Below, one piece after another: positions 35,915-48,000 of a stretch of DNA of 64,000 bases; the first letter of the stretch is position 1; each line of letters opens with the position of its first letter. The translations under genes were made by a program, and so were the position numbers. Origin of the DNA: Pagrus major (Eukaryota; Chordata; Actinopteri; Spariformes; Sparidae). Under the pieces are notes generated by a model. It worked only from the letters and a program-made list of their open reading frames with translations. It did not search any database and was not told the DNA's origin. Where the stretch lies: the NCBI RefSeq assembly GCF_040436345.1, contig NC_133230.1, positions 16,688,197 to 16,752,196 of the forward strand. Direction: 5' to 3'.

Positions 35915-38900
35915 ATGGCTCATCTCACATCGCTTTTCAAGTATGTGGAGGAACACCAGGATCTGTACGTGAAGGTGAGCTCATTCTGGGTGAAGTTTTG
36001 ACATACATTCATTGTAAGTGTCCTGCTATTGTGGTCAGCTAATCATTGTCGAAATGTCTGTCTTCACTTGATCAAATCATCAGTGTTAGTCTTGCAACTC
36101 ATTCACTCTGAGTTATAGTGTGTGCCAAATGTGATGAATGTTGACCAAGTTTCAGTGACATATTAACTGTAGTTGTTGTGAAACTTTATAGAGACATAAT
36201 GAGCTAAGACACAGTCACTCAGACTCCACGTTAAGATTTGAAGCAACATTATGTAACCTTTCTGCCTTTTAAATATCAGCTTCAAAGTCATTTAACACAT
36301 AATATTGTTATGATGTAACAAGTTTTGTTTGTAGTTAACACCTACATTACGTCTGACAAATTGTTACAGACCTGGGATTTGTATTTATGACAGTGGTGTT
36401 GTACTCAGAAACTGGGGGGGACGCCGACATCTACATAATGTTGCTTTAAATGCTTTAACAACGTTGTCCACTTTTCAAAAAATTACATATGTTGATGAAA
36501 CACCTATCATGTTTTCTTAAGTGAAATTAAAATGTGTCTGAATTTTTCTTGTTTCTTAGCGCCTCGCAGACTGGGTGGAGGTCCAGAGTGTGTCTGCTTG
36601 GCCAGAGAAGCGTGGCGAGATCAAGAAGATGATGGAGATGGCAGCCAAGGACATTGAGAGGCTGGGGGGAACTGTGGAGATGGTGGACATCGGCAAACAG
36701 AAGGTCAGAATGGTCATTGGTTTTTCATTGCCTTCCCTACTCAACCACTATTTTGGTTAATTGATTCTGTTTTTCTTATTCAACAATATTTGCCCTGTTT
36801 GGTCGTTTGTTTGTTTGTTTGTGCATGCAGCTTCCCTCTGGAGAAGAGATCCCCCTGCCACCTATCATCCTGGGTCGTTTGGGGTCAGACCCAGGCAAGA
36901 AGACCGTGTGCATCTACGGCCATCTTGATGTCCAGCCAGCCAGCATAGATGACGGCTGGGACACAGAGCCTTTCACTCTGGTGGAGAAAGATGGTGAGAG
37001 CAGAACTGCTTCGGTTTCTGTTTGGTACAAAGTCACCCTGAGGTGATTTGATGTGGGAAATTTGCCAGCTCAAAACAAAACAGCTTTACTGGCTGTTATT
37101 GAAGTAGACGGGAATACTGCTTTGGCACGTAAAATTAAATTTGATGGGATTTACTTTAAGGTTTCTGTTCCCAGACTCTGATGTAATAATTACAAAAAAT
37201 CCCTTTTTGGCTTGGCAAAATAATAGTATCAAACCTTACAGGAATAAATGACCAAAACATCCTGCAAATAAATCCTGATGCAGAAACAAAGAGGACAGTT
37301 CAGGAAACATGTAGCTAATTATTATAATGAAACTGGAAATTTAGTATCAGAATCATTTATTTAAAGGTCTTAAACTCCTCCTTTGGTGAGCAGAGAAGTT
37401 GCTTTCATCATCATTACTTAAGTGTAACGTCTTGTTTAAATGCTCTTTGAGCTTTTATCAGCTTGTGATCATATCACAGTTTGCTACATATTTTCAAAGT
37501 CCAACCCAGTCACCTCATGTTTTAGGGTCGAGTTGTGCTCTTAATCATGTGTTATCTGCAAACCTCACAGGTCAACTTGGACATGCACTGTTGTATTTAA
37601 CAAGAATCAGTAATATGTTCTGCTTTACTGAGGGCTCCAGTGAAGTGCTTTTTTTTTTAGTAATTGTATTAGATGATGATAAATGTGTTTTTGGATAGAC
37701 TTATTTTGACAGCTTTCCTAAATGTGCTGCTGTGTGCCAGCACTAATTACCCTGGTCAACTTCCCCATCTGCTGTTGTACTTGAAAGATAAAGCATTGAA
37801 GATAAGATTTGGGATCTAATATCCTGTGTTAGTAAGGCACATTTATCTGGGGTTTATTCTTAATTACTTCTGTTTTTCGATACACTGTCATATATAAGAT
37901 TTTTCCCTCTCCCCTTTTACTTTTGTGCTTATTGAATTGATTTGTGTGACTAATACTGATACCCACATGGTCTCGTGTAGTTTCTGGTGATGGTCAGCTG
38001 ACAGAAAAGTACCACAATCACTTCCTCCTGTCTCATTCCTGTCTGCTCAGCTCTGTTCTTGCTTACTTCATGTTTTATTATCCAGAGTTTGACTTGATGT
38101 GCTGACAGACACCACAGATCTGTCTAACTGGAAGGGTTCCTTAATTTTACATGTAAAACTAGCTAGTCACTCAAAGTCAGTGAATGAAATTAAGAGTTTT
38201 ATTATTATGGATATAACTCTGCCAAGCCCACATGGACTTAAAAGGCACCATGAATTCATAAACACCAAGACCAAAGTGCTTTGTCTATATTTCATAGCAA
38301 CAGAGAAAAGTCCAAAATAAAGCATCTTTCACAATCCAATCCTCAAGCCATCATTGTCTCCAACTGACAAAAACACATGTCTCATTTTTTTGGGAATAAC
38401 TTTAAGATGCTACAATGAAATCAAACCTGAGGGCTTTAAACTAAAACACTGTTTCCTTTTTGCAGGTAAACTCTTTGGAAGAGGCTCCACTGATGACAAG
38501 GGTCCCGTGTTGGCCTGGTTCAACTGCATTGAGGCCTACCAGAAGATCCAGCAGGTAGAGCTCCCACCAAAGTTTTGTCTCTAACTTAGAGTAGAGTAAA
38601 GTACTAGAAGCTACATGGTGTGGTTTAGGTGTGAAGACCATAAAAAAAAAAAAAAAAAATGAGCCCAGGCTGCTCATTTATAGACTTGGCAAATTGGGTG
38701 TGGGTTAACAGTGATGGGAAACATCAACACCGATTTATAATTTACTAGCTGGAATGTTATTTGAATGGCAAAGTGGAAATCTGCAGAGGTTTGGTGATTT
38801 ATATCAGGAGGTGAATGGAATGATAACATTAGTAGTTACTCACATACTTTCATGTTCAAACCTGCACCAGAGTTCAGGTTGTGGAGTTAGAGATGCTGGT

Positions 38901-41900
38901 TATTTTATACAGCATGCAAGTGCAATGACTGAGCTATATTATGTTCAAAGCAGGGACTTTGTTCCTCTGTCAGAACAGTAGTGATTAAAGTAAATTACTC
39001 TTTGCTTTGGATTGCATTTGGTATTGTGCGTCGGGAACCAGCAGTTCAGTCCCTGTGTAAAAACACGTGAAGTCAGATTCATTTACAGTCTCGCATTGAA
39101 TGAAGAAAAACTTGAATTGGTGTCCAGCGGCATTCTTCAAAGACTGTAGCCTTAATTGTGACGTGTTGGAGGCAATGACTACTGTTGCTGTAGCTCCACT
39201 CTGTTTTAGGAGATTTCTTACCGTTTCACTGACTAACAGACTAACAAAATAAACAAATAAAATACAACTTGTGAGTATACAATATTGCTGATTACCTACG
39301 TGTAACGAAAAGTTAAGATAAAATGTTTAACCACTTTCTAGATTAAGTGGTCTTTGAACCTCACAGGCTGATTATATTTGACAATGTAGAAATGTTGGGT
39401 AAAAATGTCTTTAAAGTATGTGGATATTTTTATACCTGGAATATGTGGTGTGAATTCATAACACACAATAATAAATAAACAGATAATAAACAAAAACTAA
39501 TATAGAATATTTAGATATCGTTCAGTGGATTTCGAGGAGTGATTTTCCAAGATGATTCTGCATCATTCTGAAAGATGAATTATCTCTGTGTTAATCAGTA
39601 CAGAGCTGATTTAGTACTGGCTTTGGAGCAGTCAGCAGGATCAGTGGTCAAAGGTCTGTGGATGAAATCTGTAATCATGTTGCATGTCTTATCCAGCACT
39701 TAATGATTAAACCAAGACACGTCATCTGCTTCTTGTTTTGAATAACCTATATTCCCTCAAACAGTAGCGGACAAACTGTTGAAATATGCTAAGTAGGCCT
39801 TTCATCTCACTGATATTTATACTTGTGCACAGTGAGGCCTTTTGATAATGAATTTGGAAGTTTCAACAAAGTTGTATTTTTTCCTTATCTCTCCACGGTG
39901 CAGGAGCTTCCCATCAACATCAAATTCTGCTTCGAGGGCATGGAGGAGTCTGGATCGGAGGGCCTGGATGAACTGGTGTTTTCTCGTAAAGACACTTTCT
40001 TAAAAGACGTGGATTATGTCTGCATCTCTGACAACTATTGGCTGGGCAAGACCAAACCCTGCATCACCTACGGACTGAGAGGAATCTGCTACTTCTTCAT
40101 GGAGGTGAGGACTGGTTGTAGTACTGATTATATTTATAGACTTTGAATGTTTCAGTATAACGTGGATGTACTCGGCATGTCTAGATAGATGTCTGATTAA
40201 CATGGTTTATTTTTTAATTTAAAGGTGGAGTGTGGCTGCAAAGACCTACACTCAGGAGTGTTTGGCGGCTCTGTCCATGAAGCCATGACCGACCTGATTG
40301 CACTTATGGGCAAGTGAAGCTGAAAACTAAACTATAATCTCATAAAACTACTTTGTTTTAGAGGAAATCCCTGGTGGTAAAAGTTTAATTTCTTTGACCT
40401 GCACTTACATTTTAGGAAAGTTTTTATCTGGACTGTCTCCTCCTAAACAGGCTCCCTGGTAGACAAAAGGGGGAAGATTTTGGTTCCTGGCATGTACGAT
40501 GATGTGGCCCCTCTGACGGATGAGGAGAGCAAGCTGTATGAGAATATTGAATTTGACCTGGATGAATACTGCCAAGATGTCGGCGTTGGGAAGCTGCTGC
40601 ATGACACCAAGGCAGGGAACTGATTTCTGTTGTTTCCGTCACTCTAAAATGGAAATCTCTGGATTACTGCATAGTAATCCATCATTATTTAAACTGTACT
40701 GTTCTTGTCTTCCTGTAGGAACAAATCCTAATGCACCGCTGGAGATACCCATCTCTTTCTCTTCATGGGATTGAGGGAGCTTTTGCAGAAACTGGAGCCA
40801 AGACTGTGATTCCCCGCAAGGTCATTGGCAAGTTCTCCATCCGCCTCGTCCCTGACATGGACCCCAAAGTTGTGGAGAAGCAGGTAGACCGTGAAATATC
40901 TTCACACTGATTTTATCTAACACCGACTTCTGTCATCTGCAGTGTAAAATGAATTCTATGCCAGTGAAATTTGAAACTTGATGACTTTGCATGAGTGGTT
41001 GTGTGTCACAAAGATGACTCACTCAGTCACACTTTTTTGGAAGGAATATTGCCTCTACAACAAAAATTTACCAAGTATGACAAAGTTACAGATTCTGAAT
41101 TTGTTCAATGTTTGATCAATTCGTCTTGACGATAAATCACTGAATGATGTCGTAATCCTGTCAATAATCAGAACAATTGTTTATACAACCCTTGGCCCTT
41201 GTGAGTTTGCCAAATGCTTACCACAGCACAAAACAATGAATGGTAATGTATAAAAAGTTGGGAAGCACATTATATAATATGCATTAACAGATTTAAATGC
41301 AGGTATGTTATAGAAATATTAAAAGGCCGGTAAAAGCATTGCTTAAGTGCAAGTTTGTGAAGGTGTTTTCAAAAGAATGTTTCATAACTGACACTGAATT
41401 AGAGTGAAAAAGAAATGTTTTGTTTTGAATGACATTCAAAAATAGTTTCAGCCTGTTAAATAACAGATAAATTGTCTCCTTTTAGACGTCAAAATATTCT
41501 CACAAACTTGTTACAAATGTGCTTTGATTTTACTCATATTTTTCTGTCATTTGTCAAGGTTTTGGATTACCTGCAGAAGAAGTTTGCTGAACTGGGAAGC
41601 CCCAACAAACTGAATGTGAGCATGGGCCACGGAGCCAAGGCCTGGGTGTCTGACTTCAACCACCCGCACTACATGGCTGGTCGGAAGGCCATGAAGACAG
41701 GTACAGAGGCCGAGTGATGCAAGACTTATAGTATAATGTATATGATTAGTAAACATTATCTTTATTTTTTTTTCCCACTACTTTTACCATTTGTTTTTAT
41801 TTTTTATTTTTAGGGTATTATTGGGTAATATCTAGTTTTTGTCATGTTTTCACACTGATGTCATTACCGCTGTTCTGTGTTAATGCACTCTTCATGCAAT

Positions 41901-42946
41901 AAAGGAAATTTGAGCTACTAAATGCACAAAAAAACAATTGCGATCAAGCCTGTAGATTTCAGTTTTATTAACATGCATAAAGTTTTTAAGTAGTTGCTGC
42001 TGAGGCTTCTACAATTCTACAATGGAGGCTGAAGTAATTTTGAGGAGGTGCTGAGAGCATAAATAATAATGTGTTTGAAAGAAAAAAAGTATCTAACCAG
42101 TGTTTCTGGAAAGACAAGCTACTGACGTCAAAGGTAGAAAATAGTTTCCATTTGTTTTTTTTGCAGTGAAAGAACAGTTATAACAAAAGCCTGTCTCCAA
42201 CCTTTAACACACAAATAAAACTTAGATCTAAATACCACAAAGGGTTGTTGGTTTAAGAGCGATCTAATGGATAAGGATGAAACTATTTTTGTTGTTGCAG
42301 TTGTTAATAATGCAGAGTTTTATTCTTTCATTGCGACTGTTCTTCACATTTTCTCCTCCTCCTTGCTGTGCCTCAGTCTTCGGCGTGGAGCCTGACCTGA
42401 CTCGTGAGGGTGGAAGCATCCCCGTCACCCTGACATTCCAGGAGGCCACAGGACGTAACGTCATGTTGCTCCCCGTAGGATCCTCTGATGATGGAGCCCA
42501 CTCCCAGAATGAGAAGCTCAACAGGTACTCTTTTTTAACTTTTCTATCTGAATCACTGGGATTGAAAGAAGAGGGGACTTGGGAAGTTTCTCATAGGAGT
42601 TAAATAAGCATCAATACAAACAAGTTCAGATGTGATACCAAGAGAGAGAAATTATATTATTAAAGCCAAAGGAAAGATTGTTTCAGGGCTTTTAAATGCT
42701 GTCTGTCAACTCCACATTTTGTTTTAAATTACGTTGAACAGATTAAGTTTTTCTTCCCAACTGTCATTTTGAAAATGAGATGCAACCACTGGAGTTCTTT
42801 ATCAATAATCTACACATTGAACCATTGACTATTCTACGATTTGAAGAAGCTCATCACTGTTTCATCTTTCTATTTGCAGGTCCAACTACATTCAGGGGAT
42901 CAAGATGCTCGGTGCATACTTCCACGAGGTTTCCCAGCTGGAATGA
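35915..42946 (+). CDS. cndp2: Cytosolic non-specific dipeptidase (carnosine dipeptidase 2)
   Basis: An M20-family zinc/manganese dipeptidase of the cytosol that hydrolyses Cys-Gly and many other dipeptides. Coding exons: 35915-35974, 36560-36703, 36831-36993, 38466-38554, 39904-40104, 40225-40309, 40451-40611, 40719-40883, 41559-41700, 42377-42524, 42880-42946; 474 residues (human 475). The active-site residues fall at human numbers: H99 and D101 in [10 protein letters not shown]132 in [11 protein letters not shown]166 and E167 in [11 protein letters not shown]195 in ISDNYWLG, H228 in [10 protein letters not shown]. The C-terminal metal-ligand histidine lies in [35 protein letters not shown] is the family N-terminus and fixes the start. 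The introns after 40309 and 40611 begin with gc (gcaagt, gcaggg) instead of gt; no nearby gt donor keeps the frame. CNDP2, not CNDP1, because there is no signal peptide. Confidence 0.97.
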
Positions 42947-43070
42947 AGTGATTCCTCCTCATGAAAAAATGGAAAATATGTAATAACATGATATGTCTTC
43001 TCACTCTCTGAGCCACAGCTGTATGATTTACTTTCCACGGTTAATAGTTTTATACACACTGCCTCATAAT

Positions 43071-43076
43071 AATAAA
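43071..43076 (+). terminator. cndp2: cndp2 polyadenylation signal
   Basis: AATAAA 125 bp after the stop codon, followed by a GT-rich stretch (GTGTTTTTCTTTGTT). Confidence 0.75.
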
Positions 43077-43274
43077 AGTGTTTTTCTTTGTTACCATGTG
43101 TTTTCCTGTTTTATTAATATGTTTTGAAGTTGTTTACGGGAAACTGCATTAGTTATCTATTTACAATAATGTCACTGGATTTATAAAAATATTGTTGGCT
43201 GAAAAATGAATTTGAACTGCAGGGTGTGAAAACTGAATATGGTGATTGAGATTTAATGGTTGATTTTTATTATT

Positions 43275-43950
43275 TTGACACGTAAGTAGCAGAACAATAA
43301 CCTCAGGAATACTCAGATCCTTTTTATAGGAAAAGTATTAAATTCATAATCTAACTCAAAATTACAAAATTATCATTAGCAAAATGTCCTTAAAGTACCG
43401 AAAGTAAAGTCCGGTTCTGCAGTAAAATGTCCCCTTTCACTCATTTATTATTATAAATGACATAATAAGATTGTTTACAGTGATGTACCAATGTGAAAAC
43501 AGCATTTTCTTGTGGTAGTTGTTTGAGGTGGAGATAATTTTAACTGCTAGTCTGCAGTTTAGTCCAGTGGTTTCCAACCAGAAGGACAGGAGGTCTTGTG
43601 ACCCTCCAATGGGTCACAAGATCAGTCTGAGGGGTTAAGATATAATAAATGGGAACGAAGAAAGAATATAGTAATAAACTTATGCTACATACATTTATAT
43701 TGTATTTTTTCAACTGAACATTAGTTTAATGATTAACAAGACAATTTAGAAGCTTATTAAATGTGTTTTTATGTCAAAATTTGATCTGTAGAGTTACTGC
43801 AAGCTGTCAGAAAAATGTGCTGTAAAAAGTAAAATATTTCCCTCTAAAATGTAGTGGAGTAGACACTGAAGTGGCATCAAAAGTGCACATTCAAAGTACA
43901 GCTACCTAAAAAGTACTTTAGTAAATGTACTAAGTTACTTTCCACCACTG
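43275..43950 (+). repeat. Near-complete 'AGTACTTGAGTAAAAGT' repeat interrupted by another element
   Basis: The left end GAATACTCAGATCCTTTTTA and right end GTTACTTTCCACCACTGC match the family's terminal blocks, with AGTAAAATGTCCCCT, TTTAACTGCTAG and TCCCTCTAAAATGTAGTGG inside. The order is broken from about 43560 to 43790 by unrelated sequence that begins CAGTGGTTTCCAACC, the start of another common vertebrate-fish repeat type ('GTGGTTCCCAACC'). Confidence 0.65.
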
Positions 43951-44400
43951 CACTTCTCTGTATATCAGTATATAAGATAAAATGATATAAGATAGATAAA
44001 AATGTAACCAGAACAAGCAAGACAAAAATGACAAAGAGATAAAATAAGTAATACTAATAAGACTATATACACTATTTGCCTTTTACTTACAGATATGACC
44101 AAGGACAGCACTTACACATGATTATTGCACCCATATTTGTAATACACACACAGTTTGTGGCAGTGAACTTAAAATAAAATAAATAAAAATTGCCTGATTG
44201 CACAAGGATGTTGCACAGTGTAAATATGTACTATGTTTAAATATGAACGTATAAGATTTACAGTATACATTAGATTAGTAGTGAAAAGTCTTTTATATCA
44301 CATGACATTGATGTGGTGTCAAACTAGGACCTGATGTTGTCAATGTTTTCATTCAGCCCTCAAGCAGTTTCATAACACTCAGGCAGTGGGAGCTCTGAGT
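43951..44400. other. Intergenic, cndp2 to recql4
   Basis: AT-rich, with a short GATAAGATA-rich stretch at 43970-44000. No exon or recognisable element. Confidence 0.4.
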
Positions 44401-44675
44401 GGGACGTAAGTGGTACTGTCCCTTTAAGAAGAGTCTGTACGTAGCCGAGAGGACGGGGTGCCTGATATTCTCACGGATCAATCCTCCTTTAAACCTCAAC
44501 GGATCGATATAAATTCGATAGTTTCACAACTATTGTTTTAATCTCTATCGCCTTTATGTTCTCATCGTTCTTAAAGTTTCTCACCTCGTGAATTAAGTCC
44601 GTGTATAAACAGAAAGGTATGTTGTGGGAGACTGCCTGGAGGATACAGGAAGAAACCTGGCAACACAAGCTGTCA

Positions 44676-44693
44676 TTTTCCGGCGCGGGAAAA
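44676..44693. promoter_or_regulatory. recql4: E2F-type site upstream of recql4
   Basis: TTTTCCGGCGCGGGAAAA contains a perfect E2F half-site on the minus strand (TTTTCCCGCGCC) inside a nearly palindromic 18-mer. It is about 355 bp upstream of the recql4 ATG, in the only clearly GC-rich stretch of the interval. E2F control would suit a replication-initiation factor expressed at G1/S. A donor-like AAAG|gtatg at 44616 and an acceptor at 45036 (ctgcag|TTAAC) raise the possibility of a leader exon, so whether the site is in the promoter or the first intron is open. Confidence 0.5.
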
Positions 44694-44887
44694 TCATAAA
44701 CAACACAAACGCACGGCGGAAGAAAGCCCTTTAAAGCAGTCTTCTCTTGCTTTTTCGTCTGCTTGAGTTGATATCTTTTAATAGAGAAGACGAAGCAAGA
44801 AACGGGTGATTCACGGTGACTTTAAATCATACAACTTCCGCTGTCAAACTCTGATAAAATGCTCGCAATAACGGTGTGTTTACAACG

Positions 44888-44916
44888 TTAGCTAGCTAGC
44901 TAGCTATCTATCTATC
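44888..44916 (+). repeat. Short AGCT/ATCT tetranucleotide tract
   Basis: TTAGCTAGCTAGCTAGCTAT followed by CTATCTATC, 5' of the recql4 start. Confidence 0.75.
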
Positions 44917-45047
44917 ATGTTGCTGTAATGTTAGCTAGCTGTGGCCTGTCAGACGTGAAGCTCTAGCTACAATATGAATGCAGTAAAGTTAAATTAAAGT
45001 TAATTAACGGTGAGATAAGGAGTGTCGACCCTGCAGTTAACATTACC

Positions 45048-48000
45048 ATGGATCGCTACAACGAAGTGAAACTGCTGCTGAAAAACTGGGAGCAGGGTTT
45101 CGTCAAAGAGCACCAGAGGAAACCAAACAAGGTAATTTAAAGGCTAGCGAGAGTTAGCCAGCAGCTACAGAACAACTCACTGCTTTCATTTACAATAACA
45201 AGACATGTTGTATGCATGTTGGGTGGGTTTTTGTTGTGGTTCTGTTAGAAACATTGTTGTTGCCAGTTTGTTTCCCTTCATTCATAATAGTTGATTAGTA
45301 CGATGCTCTTTAATTCCTAGGAGGACATTGATGAAGCTCCAGAAGACACCAGGAGTGAGTACAATAGATAACTCGCAAACGAGATAAGTAGAAGTGTTTC
45401 TGTTTTAGTGACATAAACATATTGCATTGTGTGTCTTTATTCCAGAGCTGTATAAGGAATACAGAGGTTTGAAACAAGCCAAAGAGAATAGCAGCAGTGA
45501 TGCAGCCAGCAGACATGTTGAGCAGTCCAGATCTACAACTGAGGTCAACACAGCCCAGAAGTTACTCAAAATAATTGTGTTTATGACTGTATAATCCAGT
45601 ACCTTGTTTACTGTATGTCTTTCTCTGCCTGTCCTTGATCTACTCAGGAGACAGACTGTTGGGGTGCCCATCTGAACCGCAGTGCGCTGCCTGTATCCTC
45701 TCCCAAACTGACACCTCAGGACAGAGACAGTCTTAAAGCGTCTGCTCAGTACTATGGCCTAAAGCTTAAAAACAACCTGGCTACACTCTCTAAGGTGAGG
45801 CACACCTGGACCGACCACACCACATTAAAGTAAGAGAGAAAAACTTATGCTTTCCTGTTGAGCGTGGATAAAGTGACAGACTGCTCTCACTAAAGATGAT
45901 TTGTTTTGTGTTCGTTCCGTTGCTGTGATTTCCTTTTGTCATTACAGGAGAGACCTGTCTCACTGAAGAAATCAGTCCTTCCTGGTCGGATGCCTCTGAA
46001 CTCCCTGAAAGATGGACAAACCGGTCAGACAAACAGCCCCTTTGCTGCTGCTGCCAAAACCACTTCTGCTGACCCTGAATCCAGCCCTTTTACACCAAGG
46101 TAAGTAGATAAAAAGAGTTATTTTTGGATTGGCTGCATATTTACATATGATAATATATTTACATATACATATAATATTTTGAGCAACCTCCACTGTGATA
46201 AAACAAACTAGGAAATGAAGAAGCTTATATAAATATTGCATTGTCTTTGCCCAAGAAGCCATTTGAACACAGATTGTTCAGTAATGGCCTTTTAATGTTT
46301 TCTGTGTTCCTGTTCACAGAAGAGTAAGGCCTTGCCTGGGGTCCCTGGCTTCACCGACAGTCCAGCCAGTGGAGCCTGAAGATCAGTTTGAACCATTTGA
46401 ACCTGTCAGGGAGTCTTGTGAAGAACTGGCAAATGCTGCCAGTAATAGTATTCATCACATTAGTAGTAAGAGTAGTAAAGTTATTAGTTCACAAAATCCA
46501 AATTCCTCTTATCTAGCTCCCTCTCCAGCCAGATCTTCTTTTCTGTTGTCGTCATTATCTTCTCCACATAGAGTCCAAACTTCAAGAGGACAAATAGAAA
46601 CCACAGAAAAATTAAATGAAAGTATAGGAGCTTCAAGAGACAAAAAAGAAACTACTGACACTTTAGGAACTCCACATAAGGGTTTTGGTTCTGAAGATGT
46701 TGGAACTTCAATTTGCTTAAAAGGAAGCCCACATGTGTCTGGAGGTTTCAGAGGAGGGATGGGAGGTAGAGGCATCGGAGGAAGGCCCTCTCTTGCCGGC
46801 AGACTGAGTTCTATTGACAAGAAGTGGCTTGAGAGATGTCAGGTGTTTGGAGAGATGGAGGCTGAGGTGGTGCCTGGAGCAGGCAACCAGGAGATAGATC
46901 TGAAGAAAAGCGGGGAGAGAGAAAGTGGAAGAGAAACAGAAGGAAGAATACAAGGAGATGAAAAAGTAGGAAAAGAAGAAATGGATGCAGAAGCAGAAAG
47001 AAGAAATCCACTAGACTTGGGAAGTGATGAAGGCTTTAAGAGCATTTCTACTCACAAAATAGTCAGCGATGGTGCACCAAAACCTGCTCTGCAACACACT
47101 GGAAAGAGCAGAGGAGGAGGGCAAGAAAAAGTGAACAAGAAGGGTGGTGAGGAGATGGAAAGAGGACTGACACCACCTCTAACGCCAGAAGACAACAATG
47201 AAACTAGTCACAAATTGAAAGGTACAAAGAAGAGAGGGAGGAAAAGGGAGAGAGAGGGAGAGAACATGGAGGGAGAGACAGTAGAGGAGGGAGGAGCGAA
47301 GAAAAGGCGTAGGAACGCCAAAAAGAAAGAGGAGAGCTCGGATGTAAACTCCAGCCAAGCTCAAGAAGGTGGGAAGAAAAGGAGAGCCAAGAAAAAGGGA
47401 GATGAAGATGGAGAGGCAGGAGAGGAGAAAGAAACCAAGGCACCAAACAAAGTGAGTGAATTTGTTTTTATCTCTTCATAGTGTGTTTTATTTTTGTGCA
47501 AATGAGTTAAATACAGTATTTTTCCCATTCAGGCTCCTCGGGAGAACTTGTTTGGAGATTTAGAGGAGGAATTTGCAGCAAAGAGAATGCATTACTCTCA
47601 GCCCGTCAAAGCAAAGTAAAGTAACAACATACACGTCCCTGGACTGTAAAATGATGTTGAACCATCTCTGTCTGTAGCCTCTGTCCAAAAATAACTTATT
47701 TTTTTCATACAGAAACCTGAAAGGCGCAGAGGGTAACTTTGTGAAGATAAATCTGAAGAAGAAATCTCATGTAAAAGGATACGCACTCAGAGGTGCTGGT
47801 CTACGCAAACAGGTGAGTTTTGTGTGCGTTTGCATCTGAGCATTAAGAATCACAAGTCTTAGACTTCTTTGTTGTGTGAAATATCTCATAAATCAGCTTT
47901 GTTTATTGCTAAATTAAATAAGACTAAACATGAAAAACCTGTTGACAACATCCTTGCGATGAATGTATGTATTTGTTTGCTTTTGTCCCAATTTCACATG

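Noticed and set aside
40309-40318. Alternative gt donor at 40314 (ATGGGCAA|gtgaag) for cndp2 exon 6
   Set aside because: Using it shifts the frame of the next exon away from the conserved SLVDKRGKI sequence; the gc donor at 40310 keeps it.
46509-47446. Several minus-strand ORFs of 60-103 codons opposite recql4 exon 6
   Set aside because: They are shadows of the long Lys/Glu-rich exon; their Leu/Ser/Pro-rich translations are what antisense of such codons gives.
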